Positions 1-6,513 of a stretch of DNA of 16,484 bases are shown here, piece after piece. This DNA is from RUG13615 sp040307715. GTDB taxonomy: Bacteria > Bacillota > Clostridia > Peptostreptococcales > Anaerovoracaceae. The number at the start of each line of letters is the position of its first letter. Position 1 is the first letter of the stretch. The stretch is taken from the NCBI GenBank assembly GCA_040307715.1, contig JAWRJC010000011.1, positions 1 to 16,484 of the forward strand, read 5' to 3'. The position numbers were made by a program, and so were the translations under genes. The notes under the pieces are model-generated. The model searched no databases, was not told the DNA's origin, and saw only the letters and a list, made by a program, of their open reading frames with translations.

Positions 1-1253
1 TGACCGCTTTCTTCTTCCCGGATATCCGAAAGATCGATGCCGATGTCGTTGCCGAGGAGCCGCGCAAAGGAGATCGCACCTTTGCCGTACTTCCGTCTGA
101 CTTCGTCCACGGCCCGGTCCAGGGTTTCTGTTTTTTCGCGGTCGCCCGTGCCTGTACCGAACATATCCATCTGGACTTCGCTGTAGGTTTCGTCACACAG
201 ATTGATCCCGGTAACAGTGAGCAGCCTTACAGGTTTGTGCAGGAAAGGCGTTTCCGAAACGATGGACAATGCCGCCTTGAAGATCTCTTCCGCGGTATTG
301 ACCGGCGCGGGGAGTGTCTTCTGCCTGGAAATCGTCTTAAGAGATGGGTCCTTGATGTCCACTTTGACACCGAAGGCCTTCATTTCATGCGCTCTGAGAC
401 GGGATGCCACATGGTCGCTGAGCGCCGCGAGGGCAGTTCGGATATCTTCTTCGCCCCGCAGGTCTCTGCGGAACGTGATGCCGTTGCCTACAGACTTGAT
501 CTTCTGTTTTTCCCAGGCAAGCTCGACGGGGGCTTCGTCCAGCCCGTTGGCATACTCGTAAAGCATGCCGCCGTACTTACCGAATTGAGCGGTCAGGAAA
601 GACCGGTCGGAAGAGGCGATGTCGCCAATCGTCAGAATGTTGTATTTTGCCAGTTTTTCAGCAGTTGCGCTGCCGACAAAGAACATGTCGGAGGCAGGGA
701 GCGGCCAGAGGATCTCTTTGTAGTTTTCTCTGGTGATGACCGTTGTCGCATCCGGTTTTTTGTAATCGCTTCCCATCTTGGCGAAGATTTTGTTGAAGGA
801 AACACCGGCGGACAGAGTGAGACCGGTTTCTTCCCGGACGGTCCTGCGGATCGTGTCGGCAATGGTCTTCCCATCACCGAAGAGTCGCTGACTGGCTGTG
901 ACATCGAGCCACGACTCGTCGATGGAGAAGGGCTCTACCATATCGGTATACCGCTGATAGATCTCATTGATGATCCCGCTCCAGTACTTGTATTTATCGT
1001 GATGCGGTGCGACAAGTTTGAGATCCGGGCACAGCCGGAGCGCCTGCCAGACAGTCATGGCCGTTTTGATCCCATACCTTTTGGCTTCTTCGCTTTTGGC
1101 AAGAATGATGCCGTGGCGGTTCTCCGGATCGCCGCAGACAGCCATCGGCAGCCCAACAAGGTCGGGCCTTGAGAGCAGCTCGACGGAGGCGTAGAATCCA
1201 TTCATATCGCAATGCAGGATGGTGCGGTCCTTCGTGTTCGTTTCCATACGCAT
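1..1253 (-). CDS. dinB: DNA polymerase IV (Y-family translesion polymerase), 3' end cut by window edge
   Basis: Y-family polymerase that copies past damaged template bases with low fidelity. About 417 residues are visible and the frame is still open at base 1, so only a short C-terminus should be missing. The N-terminus reads ILHCDMNGFYASVE, matching the DMDxFxASVE motif with metal-binding Asp16. SIDES follows with the catalytic pair Asp112-Glu113. Near the C-terminus VQMDMFG fits the QxxLF-type beta-clamp binding peptide that tethers Pol IV to the sliding clamp. The start is uncertain. In-frame ATGs lie at 1265, 1253 and 1247, a TGA stop sits directly upstream of 1265, and none has a strong ribosome binding site. 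I chose 1253 because a weak GGA lies about seven bases upstream. It diverges from the flavoprotein operon. No LexA-like operator was recognised. Confidence 0.93.
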   Translation of the reverse strand, partial: MRMETNTKDRTILHCDMNGFYASVELLSRPDLVGLPMAVCGDPENRHGIILAKSEEAKRYGIKTAMTVWQALRLCPDLKLVAPHHDKYKYWSGIINEIYQRYTDMVEPFSIDESWLDVTASQRLFGDGKTIADTIRRTVREETGLTLSAGVSFNKIFAKMGSDYKKPDATTVITRENYKEILWPLPASDMFFVGSATAEKLAKYNILTIGDIASSDRSFLTAQFGKYGGMLYEYANGLDEAPVELAWEKQKIKSVGNGITFRRDLRGEEDIRTALAALSDHVASRLRAHEMKAFGVKVDIKDPSLKTISRQKTLPAPVNTAEEIFKAALSIVSETPFLHKPVRLLTVTGINLCDETYSEVQMDMFGTGTGDREKTETLDRAVDEVRRKYGKGAISFARLLGNDIGIDLSDIREEESG

Positions 1254-1286
1254 ATCATAATCCATTCACCGGGCGATTCTCAAGTA

Positions 1287-1295
1287 TGGTATACT
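1287..1295 (+). promoter_or_regulatory. Extended -10 promoter of the flavoprotein operon
   Basis: TGGTATACT matches the extended -10 pattern TGnTATAAT with one mismatch. No convincing -35 box lies 17 bases upstream. Transcription would start near 1302, giving a leader of about 30 bases. The GTATAC core is palindromic and may also serve dinB on the other strand, but a minus-strand promoter there is only weakly supported. Confidence 0.6.
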
Positions 1296-1320
1296 GTTGA
1301 AGACTAGAACTCAACACATC

Positions 1321-1327
1321 GAGGAGG
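1321..1327 (+). promoter_or_regulatory. Ribosome binding site that fixes the start at 1333
   Basis: GAGGAGG ends five bases before ATG 1333. The frame is open upstream to a TTG at 1297, but that codon lies within or before the expected transcription start and has no ribosome binding site, so 1333 is preferred. Confidence 0.85.
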
Positions 1328-1332
1328 TATTC

Positions 1333-2511
1333 ATGAAATCATCCAATATACCGGACTACGATATAGCGATCATCGGCGGTGGTGCTGCCGGCATGGCGGC
1401 TGCTGTAACTGCCAGGATTGCCAGCCGCGGCGCATCGATCGTGATCCTTGAAAAGAACGACAAACTCGGCAAAAAACTGTATGCGACAGGCAACGGACGC
1501 TGCAATCTGTCCAACGTACGGGCATACGGCTGCTGGGACGTTGTTTTTATGTTTGAAGAGATCGGGATGATGTGTACGGAGGATAACGAGGGGCGTATGT
1601 ATCCTGCCTCCGAGCTCGCGGGCGATGCGGTCTTCTTTCTGGAAGACTTTATCCGCAATCACGACGTCAATGTGATGACCGGTACCGCTGTCGAAAGTGT
1701 CGAACCAGCCCCTGCAGGCGGCTATCTGATCTGCAGCGGAGATATCACGGTGCATGCCACAAACGTGCTTCTTGCGCCGGGCGGAAAAGCAGGTCCGATG
1801 TATGGGACAACAGGCGATGGGTATGTGATGGCGAAAAAGCTCGGCTACGAACTCAGCCCCGTGTATCCCGCTCTGACAGGGATCGAGACGAATGTGAAGT
1901 CTCTGAAAGGGGTCCGCATGAGGGCGCTGGTCAAGCTCCTGCGCAAAAGTGAAGTCATTTATGAAGAGTTCGGGCAGGTCCAGTTCACCGATTACGGCAT
2001 GTCCGGCATCGTCATCATGAACGCTTCGGCACTGGTCGAACTGAAAGACGGACTTTCTTTTAACGACTATGAACTGGTTCTCGATTTTGTGCCGGACCGC
2101 ATTGACGCAGAACTCAATGCGCTGCTCGGGCACCGGATCGAAAAAGGGGTATCCGCACTGCGCGGGTTTGTGCCCGAAAAACTGGCTGCGTACATCCAGG
2201 CGCAGGCTGACAGCGTCTTTGAGGATGAAAAGAATTCCAAAAGCGAACAGCAGGTCTATTTTGACTCTCTCAGAGGGATGCGTTTTCAGGTGACAGGTGT
2301 GAATGGCTGGAAAGGGGCGCAATGCACCTGCGGCGGTGTCAAGCTGGACCAGGTGTTCGAAAGAACGATGGCGTCGCGCCTTCATAAAGGCCTTTATTTT
2401 GCCGGTGAGATCCTCGATGAATGCTATCCCTGCGGCGGATTCAATCTGACACAGGCGTTTTTCACCGGTCTCAAAGCAGGGAAAGCGATGGCGTTGGCTG
2501 TCCGCAAATAA
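1333..2511 (+). CDS. NAD(P)/FAD-dependent oxidoreductase, HI0933/BaiN (YhiN-like) family
   Basis: Flavoprotein of 392 residues. Family members bind FAD. BaiN of Clostridium scindens is linked to bile-acid reduction, but most homologues have no proven substrate, so no function is assigned here. The N-terminus has the Rossmann dinucleotide-binding loop IIGGGAAGMAAA at residues 13-24, an acidic strand end at ILEKND, and the family signature GNGRCNLSN at about residues 53-61. The C-terminus carries GLYFAGEILDECYPCGGFNLTQAF, the conserved second FAD-contact region. Oddity: only about ten residues separate CNLSN from the FEEIG helix, whereas members I remember have about 30 more there. The stop is 11 bases before the next flavoprotein gene, so the two are very likely co-transcribed. 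Confidence 0.88.
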   Translation: MKSSNIPDYDIAIIGGGAAGMAAAVTARIASRGASIVILEKNDKLGKKLYATGNGRCNLSNVRAYGCWDVVFMFEEIGMMCTEDNEGRMYPASELAGDAVFFLEDFIRNHDVNVMTGTAVESVEPAPAGGYLICSGDITVHATNVLLAPGGKAGPMYGTTGDGYVMAKKLGYELSPVYPALTGIETNVKSLKGVRMRALVKLLRKSEVIYEEFGQVQFTDYGMSGIVIMNASALVELKDGLSFNDYELVLDFVPDRIDAELNALLGHRIEKGVSALRGFVPEKLAAYIQAQADSVFEDEKNSKSEQQVYFDSLRGMRFQVTGVNGWKGAQCTCGGVKLDQVFERTMASRLHKGLYFAGEILDECYPCGGFNLTQAFFTGLKAGKAMALAVRK

Positions 2512-2522
2512 AGGTATAGGGC

Positions 2523-4091
2523 ATGAACAGATACCGCATCAGCGAAGTCAAGATCGGGATCTTTGAGGATCCTGAAGAAGCGCTTGAGAAAGCGATCTAT
2601 AAGCGTCTCAGAAAAATGGCCGGCAGACTGCCGTCCGGTTTTGCGGTGTCTTCCTATGAGATCGTCAGGGAGTCTGTCGATGCGCGCAGAAAACCGCAGA
2701 TCCTGCGTGTCTACACCATCGATATCGAGACAGCGGCGACTTTGCCGCTCAAGGAATCGCCCGATCTGACATACCGGCAGCTGTATGCCGCGGAGCAGCC
2801 ATCTGCTCCGCCTGTCGTGGTCGGTGCGGGGCCTTGCGGACTCTTCTGTGCACTGATTCTGGCCCGCGGCGGTCTTCAACCTCTGCTGCTGGAACGCGGC
2901 CGCGCCATGGACGATCGGATCAGGGACGTCGAACGGTATTGGAACGAGGGTATTCTCGACGAATCTTCCAATGTCCAGTTCGGAGAAGGCGGCGCGGGGA
3001 CGTTCTCAGACGGCAAACTCACGACCGGAATACGTGATCCGCGCGTCAGGAAAGTCCTAGAAGAATTCGTCGCCGCGGGGGCCGATCCGTCGGTCCTCTG
3101 TAAACAGCGGCCGCACCTCGGTACCGACAGGCTGCGTGAGATCATTCCTGCGATCCGACGGGAAATCGAACAACTGGGCGGTCAGGTCCTCTTTGGTGAA
3201 CAGGTCACGGATATATGCACAGAAGGAACAGGCGTGGAACGCACTGTGACTGGTGTCAGGACGGCAGGCGGTCATGCGTTCGCAGCTTCTTCCGTTGTTC
3301 TTGCAGTCGGACACAGCGCCAGAGACATCTTCCGTATGGCACACGGAATGGATCTGCCCATGGAACAGAAACCGTTTTCGATCGGCGTGCGCATCGAACA
3401 TCCGCAGGACCTGATCAATGCCGCCATGTTCGGAGAAGACTGGCGGCAGATAACGGATATCATCGGACCGGCGGATTACAAAATGGCGGTCCACAAGGAC
3501 GGCCGGGGGATCTATACGTTCTGTATGTGCCCCGGCGGAGAAGTCGTCATGTCCGCCAGTGAAAAGGAAACGATCGTCACTAACGGGATGAGTTACAGCG
3601 ACCGTGGAGGGGCGTTTGCAAACAGCGCGCTTCTGGTCGATGTCAGACCTGCGGACACGGCGGCATGGGCAGAAGATAAAGACTTCCCCGGTGTGCTGTC
3701 AGGAGCTGCCTTCCAACGTTGCTATGAACAGGCAGCGTACCTGGAAGGGCAGGGAACCGCACCGTCTGTACAACTCGCGGATCTTTCCGGTTCGGCGGTC
3801 GAACGGTCGCTTCCCGCCTATGTACCGCAGTATATGTCACTGGCGATGCCGGTATTCGGCAGCCGGATCAGGGGATTCGACGCACCGGACGCGCGGCTGA
3901 CAGGAGTGGAAACGCGCAGTTCTTCCCCCGTCAGGATCCTGCGGGATGAAGAAACGCTGCAGAGCATCGTCCGCGGGCTGTTCCCCGCAGGCGAAGGTGC
4001 AGGCTACGCAGGCGGGATCACCTCGGCTGCCGTCGATGGGATCCGCATCGCGGAAACGATCCTCCGTCAGTATGCGTCAGGCGATGAATGA
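2523..4091 (+). CDS. FAD-dependent oxidoreductase, COG2509-like uncharacterised dehydrogenase family
   Basis: Protein of 522 residues with a roughly 90-residue N-terminal domain before the Rossmann fold, which is typical of the COG2509 'uncharacterised FAD-dependent dehydrogenase' group. The FAD loop is VVVGAGPCGLFCALILA near residues 98-114, followed by LLLERG. A glycine-rich stretch (NVQFGEGGAGTFSDGKL) lies near residues 143-159, a region conserved in this family. The C-terminus has GEGAGYAGGITSAAVDGIRIAE, the FAD-binding end of such flavoproteins. AAAGG about eight bases before ATG 2523 serves as ribosome binding site. It follows the BaiN-like gene after 11 bases and appears to be the last gene of that operon. 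Substrate and pathway are unknown; a role in redox balance or in reducing an unsaturated substrate would be a guess. Confidence 0.85.
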   Translation: MNRYRISEVKIGIFEDPEEALEKAIYKRLRKMAGRLPSGFAVSSYEIVRESVDARRKPQILRVYTIDIETAATLPLKESPDLTYRQLYAAEQPSAPPVVVGAGPCGLFCALILARGGLQPLLLERGRAMDDRIRDVERYWNEGILDESSNVQFGEGGAGTFSDGKLTTGIRDPRVRKVLEEFVAAGADPSVLCKQRPHLGTDRLREIIPAIRREIEQLGGQVLFGEQVTDICTEGTGVERTVTGVRTAGGHAFAASSVVLAVGHSARDIFRMAHGMDLPMEQKPFSIGVRIEHPQDLINAAMFGEDWRQITDIIGPADYKMAVHKDGRGIYTFCMCPGGEVVMSASEKETIVTNGMSYSDRGGAFANSALLVDVRPADTAAWAEDKDFPGVLSGAAFQRCYEQAAYLEGQGTAPSVQLADLSGSAVERSLPAYVPQYMSLAMPVFGSRIRGFDAPDARLTGVETRSSSPVRILRDEETLQSIVRGLFPAGEGAGYAGGITSAAVDGIRIAETILRQYASGDE

Positions 4092-4137
4092 ATTTTCAGA
4101 AACTTTTCTCTGAAACCGTACTATTTGGAAGAAATTG

Positions 4138-4146
4138 TGTTATAAT
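4138..4146 (+). promoter_or_regulatory. Extended -10 promoter of the cytidylate-kinase-like gene
   Basis: TGTTATAAT is a perfect extended -10 element. TTGGAA at 4125-4130 is too close to act as its -35, so the TG extension probably compensates. Transcription would start near 4153, leaving a leader of about 78 bases. The leader contains a small GCGG/CCGC hairpin near 4191-4203, just before the ribosome binding site. Confidence 0.7.
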
Positions 4147-4231
4147 AAATATATCAAGAATGGTCGCTGACATCTGACAGCTTGTGTACAATGCGGCATG
4201 ACCGCCGGTACAGTTAAATAGGAGGTGCACC

Positions 4232-4828
4232 ATGGATAAACAGATCATCATCACGATCGGGCGCGAGTTCGGCAGCGGCGGTCTGGAGATCGCTGAAAAG
4301 CTTTCCGCCAGACTCGGCATCCCTGTCTATGATAAGGAGTATTTCACACAACACCTCAAAGACGACAGGATCATAGAAAGAAATCAGGTTCTGTTTGACG
4401 AGAGTTCACCCTTGACGATGCCTTCCGTTTCCATGATCGGATCAGACTGGTTCGACAGACAGGGCAAGATCGACTATGCGGAGTTCAACTACATCAAAAA
4501 AGAAGCCGACGCGGGCAAATCGTTCATTGTCGTCGGCCGCTGCGCGGAATACGTTCTGAAGGATCATCCCGCAAGAGTCAGTTTCTTCATTCTCGGGGAT
4601 CCTGACATCAAGGCCGCGCGCATCGCGGAGATGTACAATCTGTCCGATCAGAAGGCGCATACCGCCTGCAAGAATATGGACAAGACGAGAAAGGCGTACC
4701 ACAACTTCTACAGCACTGTGAAGTGGGGCGATTCCAGAGCGTACGATCTGTGCATCAACAGCTCCCGTGTCGGGATCGACAACGCGGTCGGGATCATCGA
4801 GAACTACATCAAAGTATGGAAACAATAG
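4232..4828 (+). CDS. Cytidylate kinase-like family protein (Cytidylate_kin2 type)
   Basis: Small P-loop kinase-like protein of 198 residues, the usual length of the Cytidylate_kin2 family. The N-terminus IIITIGREFGSGGLEIAEKLSA is the family's modified Walker A: a GREFGSGG loop replaces GxxGxGKS/T. It is followed by LGIPVYDKE, typical of the group. A middle segment, SFIVVGRCAEYVL, matches the conserved GRCA/GRGA strand. KNMDKTRKAYHNFY resembles the Arg-rich lid, and YDLCINSS the late conserved strand before a C-terminal helix. Family members are annotated as cytidylate kinase by similarity, but their nucleotide specificity is mostly untested, so I leave the symbol empty rather than call it cmk. 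An AGGAGGT ribosome binding site ends five bases before ATG 4232. The gene has its own promoter and terminator, so it looks monocistronic. Confidence 0.85.
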   Translation: MDKQIIITIGREFGSGGLEIAEKLSARLGIPVYDKEYFTQHLKDDRIIERNQVLFDESSPLTMPSVSMIGSDWFDRQGKIDYAEFNYIKKEADAGKSFIVVGRCAEYVLKDHPARVSFFILGDPDIKAARIAEMYNLSDQKAHTACKNMDKTRKAYHNFYSTVKWGDSRAYDLCINSSRVGIDNAVGIIENYIKVWKQ

Positions 4829-4842
4829 TATTTAAGAAAAAG

Positions 4843-4872
4843 AAAAGGAGCCGCGATCCGGCTCCTTTTTTT
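4843..4872. terminator. Bidirectional intrinsic terminator between the kinase-like gene and gpmI
   Basis: A perfect GGAGCCG/CGGCTCC stem (4847-4853 with 4859-4865) encloses a five-base loop. Four A:T pairs lengthen the stem, and seven T's follow at 4866-4872. The A-rich 5' flank at 4834-4846 gives a U-run on the other strand. It therefore ends both the plus-strand gene and convergent gpmI, whose stop codon overlaps the T-run at 4871. Confidence 0.92.
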
Positions 4873-6403
4873 ATGCTTTGATCAGAAGGCTCTTTCCGGT
4901 CATCTCAGGCGGGATCGGAAGGCCCATCATATCGAGCAATGTCGGTGAGAGGTCGCAGAGCCTGCCGCCGTCCGCAAGCGGTGCGGCGTTCTCGGCGATG
5001 TGGATGAGCGGAACTACATTGAGGGAATGCGCGGTCATCGGACCGCCGTTTTCATCGATCATGACGTCCGCATTGCCGTGGTCCGCGGTCAAAAGCAGCT
5101 GTCCGCCTTTGGAAAGGACCTTCTCCACGATCTTTCCGACGCAGGTGTCGACCGCTTCCACAGCCGCCACGGCAGCTTCCAGAACACCGGTATGGCCGAC
5201 CATATCGCAGTTTGCAAAGTTCAGGATGACAACATCATAAATATCCTCGTCCAGTTTTTCCAGCAGCGCATCTGTCACAAGATAAGCGCTCATCTCCGGC
5301 TGCATGTCATAGGTCGGAACCTTCGGAGAGGGGATGAGCAGGCGGTCTTCACCCGGATTGGGCGCTTCCACACCGCCGTTGAAGAAGAACGTGACGTGCG
5401 CGTACTTTTCCGTTTCCGCGATGCGCAGCTGTCTGGCACCGAGCGAGGAGAGATATTCTCCGAGTGTGTTTTTATAAGTTTCCGGTTTGAACGCGATCTC
5501 AACATTCGGAAGAGTCGCATCGTATTCCGTCATGCAGATGTAGCACAGATCCCGGATGGTTTTCCGCCGTTCGAACCCGTTGAAATCCGGATCTACAAAG
5601 GTACGGGTGATCTCTCTGGCACGGTCCGGCCGGAAATTGAACATGATCATCGCGTCGCCGTCATTCACGGTCATGGCCGGATCAAGAGAAGTGGGGAGAA
5701 CGAATTCGTCATTGTCGCCCCGTGCATAAGAGTTTTCGACGGCTTCTTTCGCTGTGGACGCATGGAGCTGGTTGGCAAGCGTCATCGCATCATAGGCTTT
5801 CTGCACACGCTCCCAGCGCTTGTCACGGTCCATCGCGTAATAGCGGCCGGAGATGGTCGCGATGCGGCCGAGCCCGATTCTCTGCATATAGGCTTCGAGC
5901 TGTTCCAGATATGTGACCGCGCACTGCGGCGGCACATCACGTCCGTCCAGGAAGGCATGGACAGCCACCTGTGCGATGCCTTTTCTTTTCGCCATGTCGA
6001 GCAGCCCGAACAGGTGATCGATGTGGCTGTGGACGCCGCCGTCCGACACCAGCCCGAGAAGGTGGAGACAGGACCCGTTCGCAAGAACATGATCCATCGC
6101 CTTGTTCAGTTCCGGGTTTTCAAAGAACGAGCCGTCTTTGATCGCATGTGTGATCAGCGAAAGATCCTGATAGATCACGCGGCCTGCTCCGATGTTGAGA
6201 TGGCCGACTTCGCTGTTGCCCATCTGTCCTTCCGGAAGACCGACCGCTTCTCCGCAGCACAGCAGCTGGGTATTAGGATAAGTCGCAAAAAGATGATCGA
6301 GGTGCGGTGTTTTAGCCAGAGAAATCGCATTGCCGGGACCGTCCGGTGCTTTTCCAAACCCGTCCAGGATCATCAGCATAGTAGGTCTTTTTTTGATATT
6401 CAT
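4871..6403 (-). CDS. gpmI: 2,3-bisphosphoglycerate-independent phosphoglycerate mutase
   Basis: Cytoplasmic glycolytic enzyme that interconverts 3- and 2-phosphoglycerate using two manganese ions and a phosphoserine intermediate. The 510-residue length matches Bacillus GpmI (511). The N-terminus has LMILDGFG with metal ligand Asp14. GNSEVGHLNIGAGR at about residues 62-75 contains the catalytic serine, Ser64. The phosphatase-like C-terminal part has LLTADHGNADVM with the second set of metal ligands. The middle has the substrate-binding DGGVHSHIDHL and DGRDVPP. GAGG ends six bases before ATG 6403. In many Bacillota gpmI sits in the gapA-pgk-tpiA-gpmI-eno cluster; here it is isolated, divergent from addA and convergent with the kinase-like gene, so it has its own promoter and terminator. 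Confidence 0.97.
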   Translation of the reverse strand: MNIKKRPTMLMILDGFGKAPDGPGNAISLAKTPHLDHLFATYPNTQLLCCGEAVGLPEGQMGNSEVGHLNIGAGRVIYQDLSLITHAIKDGSFFENPELNKAMDHVLANGSCLHLLGLVSDGGVHSHIDHLFGLLDMAKRKGIAQVAVHAFLDGRDVPPQCAVTYLEQLEAYMQRIGLGRIATISGRYYAMDRDKRWERVQKAYDAMTLANQLHASTAKEAVENSYARGDNDEFVLPTSLDPAMTVNDGDAMIMFNFRPDRAREITRTFVDPDFNGFERRKTIRDLCYICMTEYDATLPNVEIAFKPETYKNTLGEYLSSLGARQLRIAETEKYAHVTFFFNGGVEAPNPGEDRLLIPSPKVPTYDMQPEMSAYLVTDALLEKLDEDIYDVVILNFANCDMVGHTGVLEAAVAAVEAVDTCVGKIVEKVLSKGGQLLLTADHGNADVMIDENGGPMTAHSLNVVPLIHIAENAAPLADGGRLCDLSPTLLDMMGLPIPPEMTGKSLLIKA

Positions 6404-6440
6404 TCGTTACCTCAGTCGTGCTCATATTAGTTATTATCAA

Positions 6441-6458
6441 GTGTGCCGCAGGGCACAC
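6441..6458. repeat. Perfect 7-4-7 palindrome in the gpmI-addA intergenic region
   Basis: GTGTGCC and GGCACAC flank the centre GCAG. The site lies just downstream of the gpmI -10 element, so it would form a hairpin at the 5' end of the gpmI transcript. It could equally be an 18-base operator. No T-run follows on either strand, so it is not a terminator. Confidence 0.75.
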
Positions 6459-6466
6459 CTATGGGA

Positions 6467-6475
6467 ATTATACCA
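6467..6475 (-). promoter_or_regulatory. Extended -10 promoter of gpmI
   Basis: Read on the minus strand this is TGGTATAAT, a perfect extended -10. Transcription would begin near 6460, immediately before the palindrome, leaving a leader of about 57 bases. Confidence 0.72.
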
Positions 6476-6481
6476 CGAAAA

Positions 6482-6490
6482 TGCTATAAT
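6482..6490 (+). promoter_or_regulatory. Extended -10 promoter of addA
   Basis: TGCTATAAT is a perfect extended -10 element lying seven bases from the gpmI -10 on the opposite strand, so the two promoters are back to back. Transcription would start near 6497, which falls in or beside the ribosome binding site. Confidence 0.7.
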
Positions 6491-6496
6491 CACAGC

Positions 6497-6501
6497 GGAG
6501 G
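6497..6501 (+). promoter_or_regulatory. Unusually placed ribosome binding site of addA
   Basis: GGAGG lies 12 bases before ATG 6514, longer than the usual spacing, and begins only seven bases after the -10 hexamer. If transcription starts at 6497 or later, part of this site is lost from the mRNA. The start at 6514 is still favoured because the protein begins IKWTDRQ, as AddA proteins do. Confidence 0.55.
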
Positions 6502-6513
6502 ATCTAAGACAGC

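Noticed and set aside
237..1172. A 311-codon open frame on the plus strand across dinB.
   Set aside because: Shadow frame in register with dinB, whose minus-strand translation has the Y-family motifs.
1297..1332. TTG start of the first flavoprotein at 1297.
   Set aside because: It lies at or before the expected transcription start and would put the strong GAGGAGG site inside the gene. ATG 1333 fits better.
4094..4115. TTTCAGA/TCTGAAA hairpin just after the second flavoprotein gene, considered as a terminator.
   Set aside because: The stem is short and AT-rich with an eight-base loop, and no T-run follows. Some read-through into the kinase-like gene is possible, so I do not call a terminator.
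5000..6430. A 476-codon open frame on the plus strand across gpmI.
   Set aside because: Shadow frame in codon register with gpmI, caused by the same avoidance of TTA, CTA and TCA codons. The gpmI motifs are decisive.
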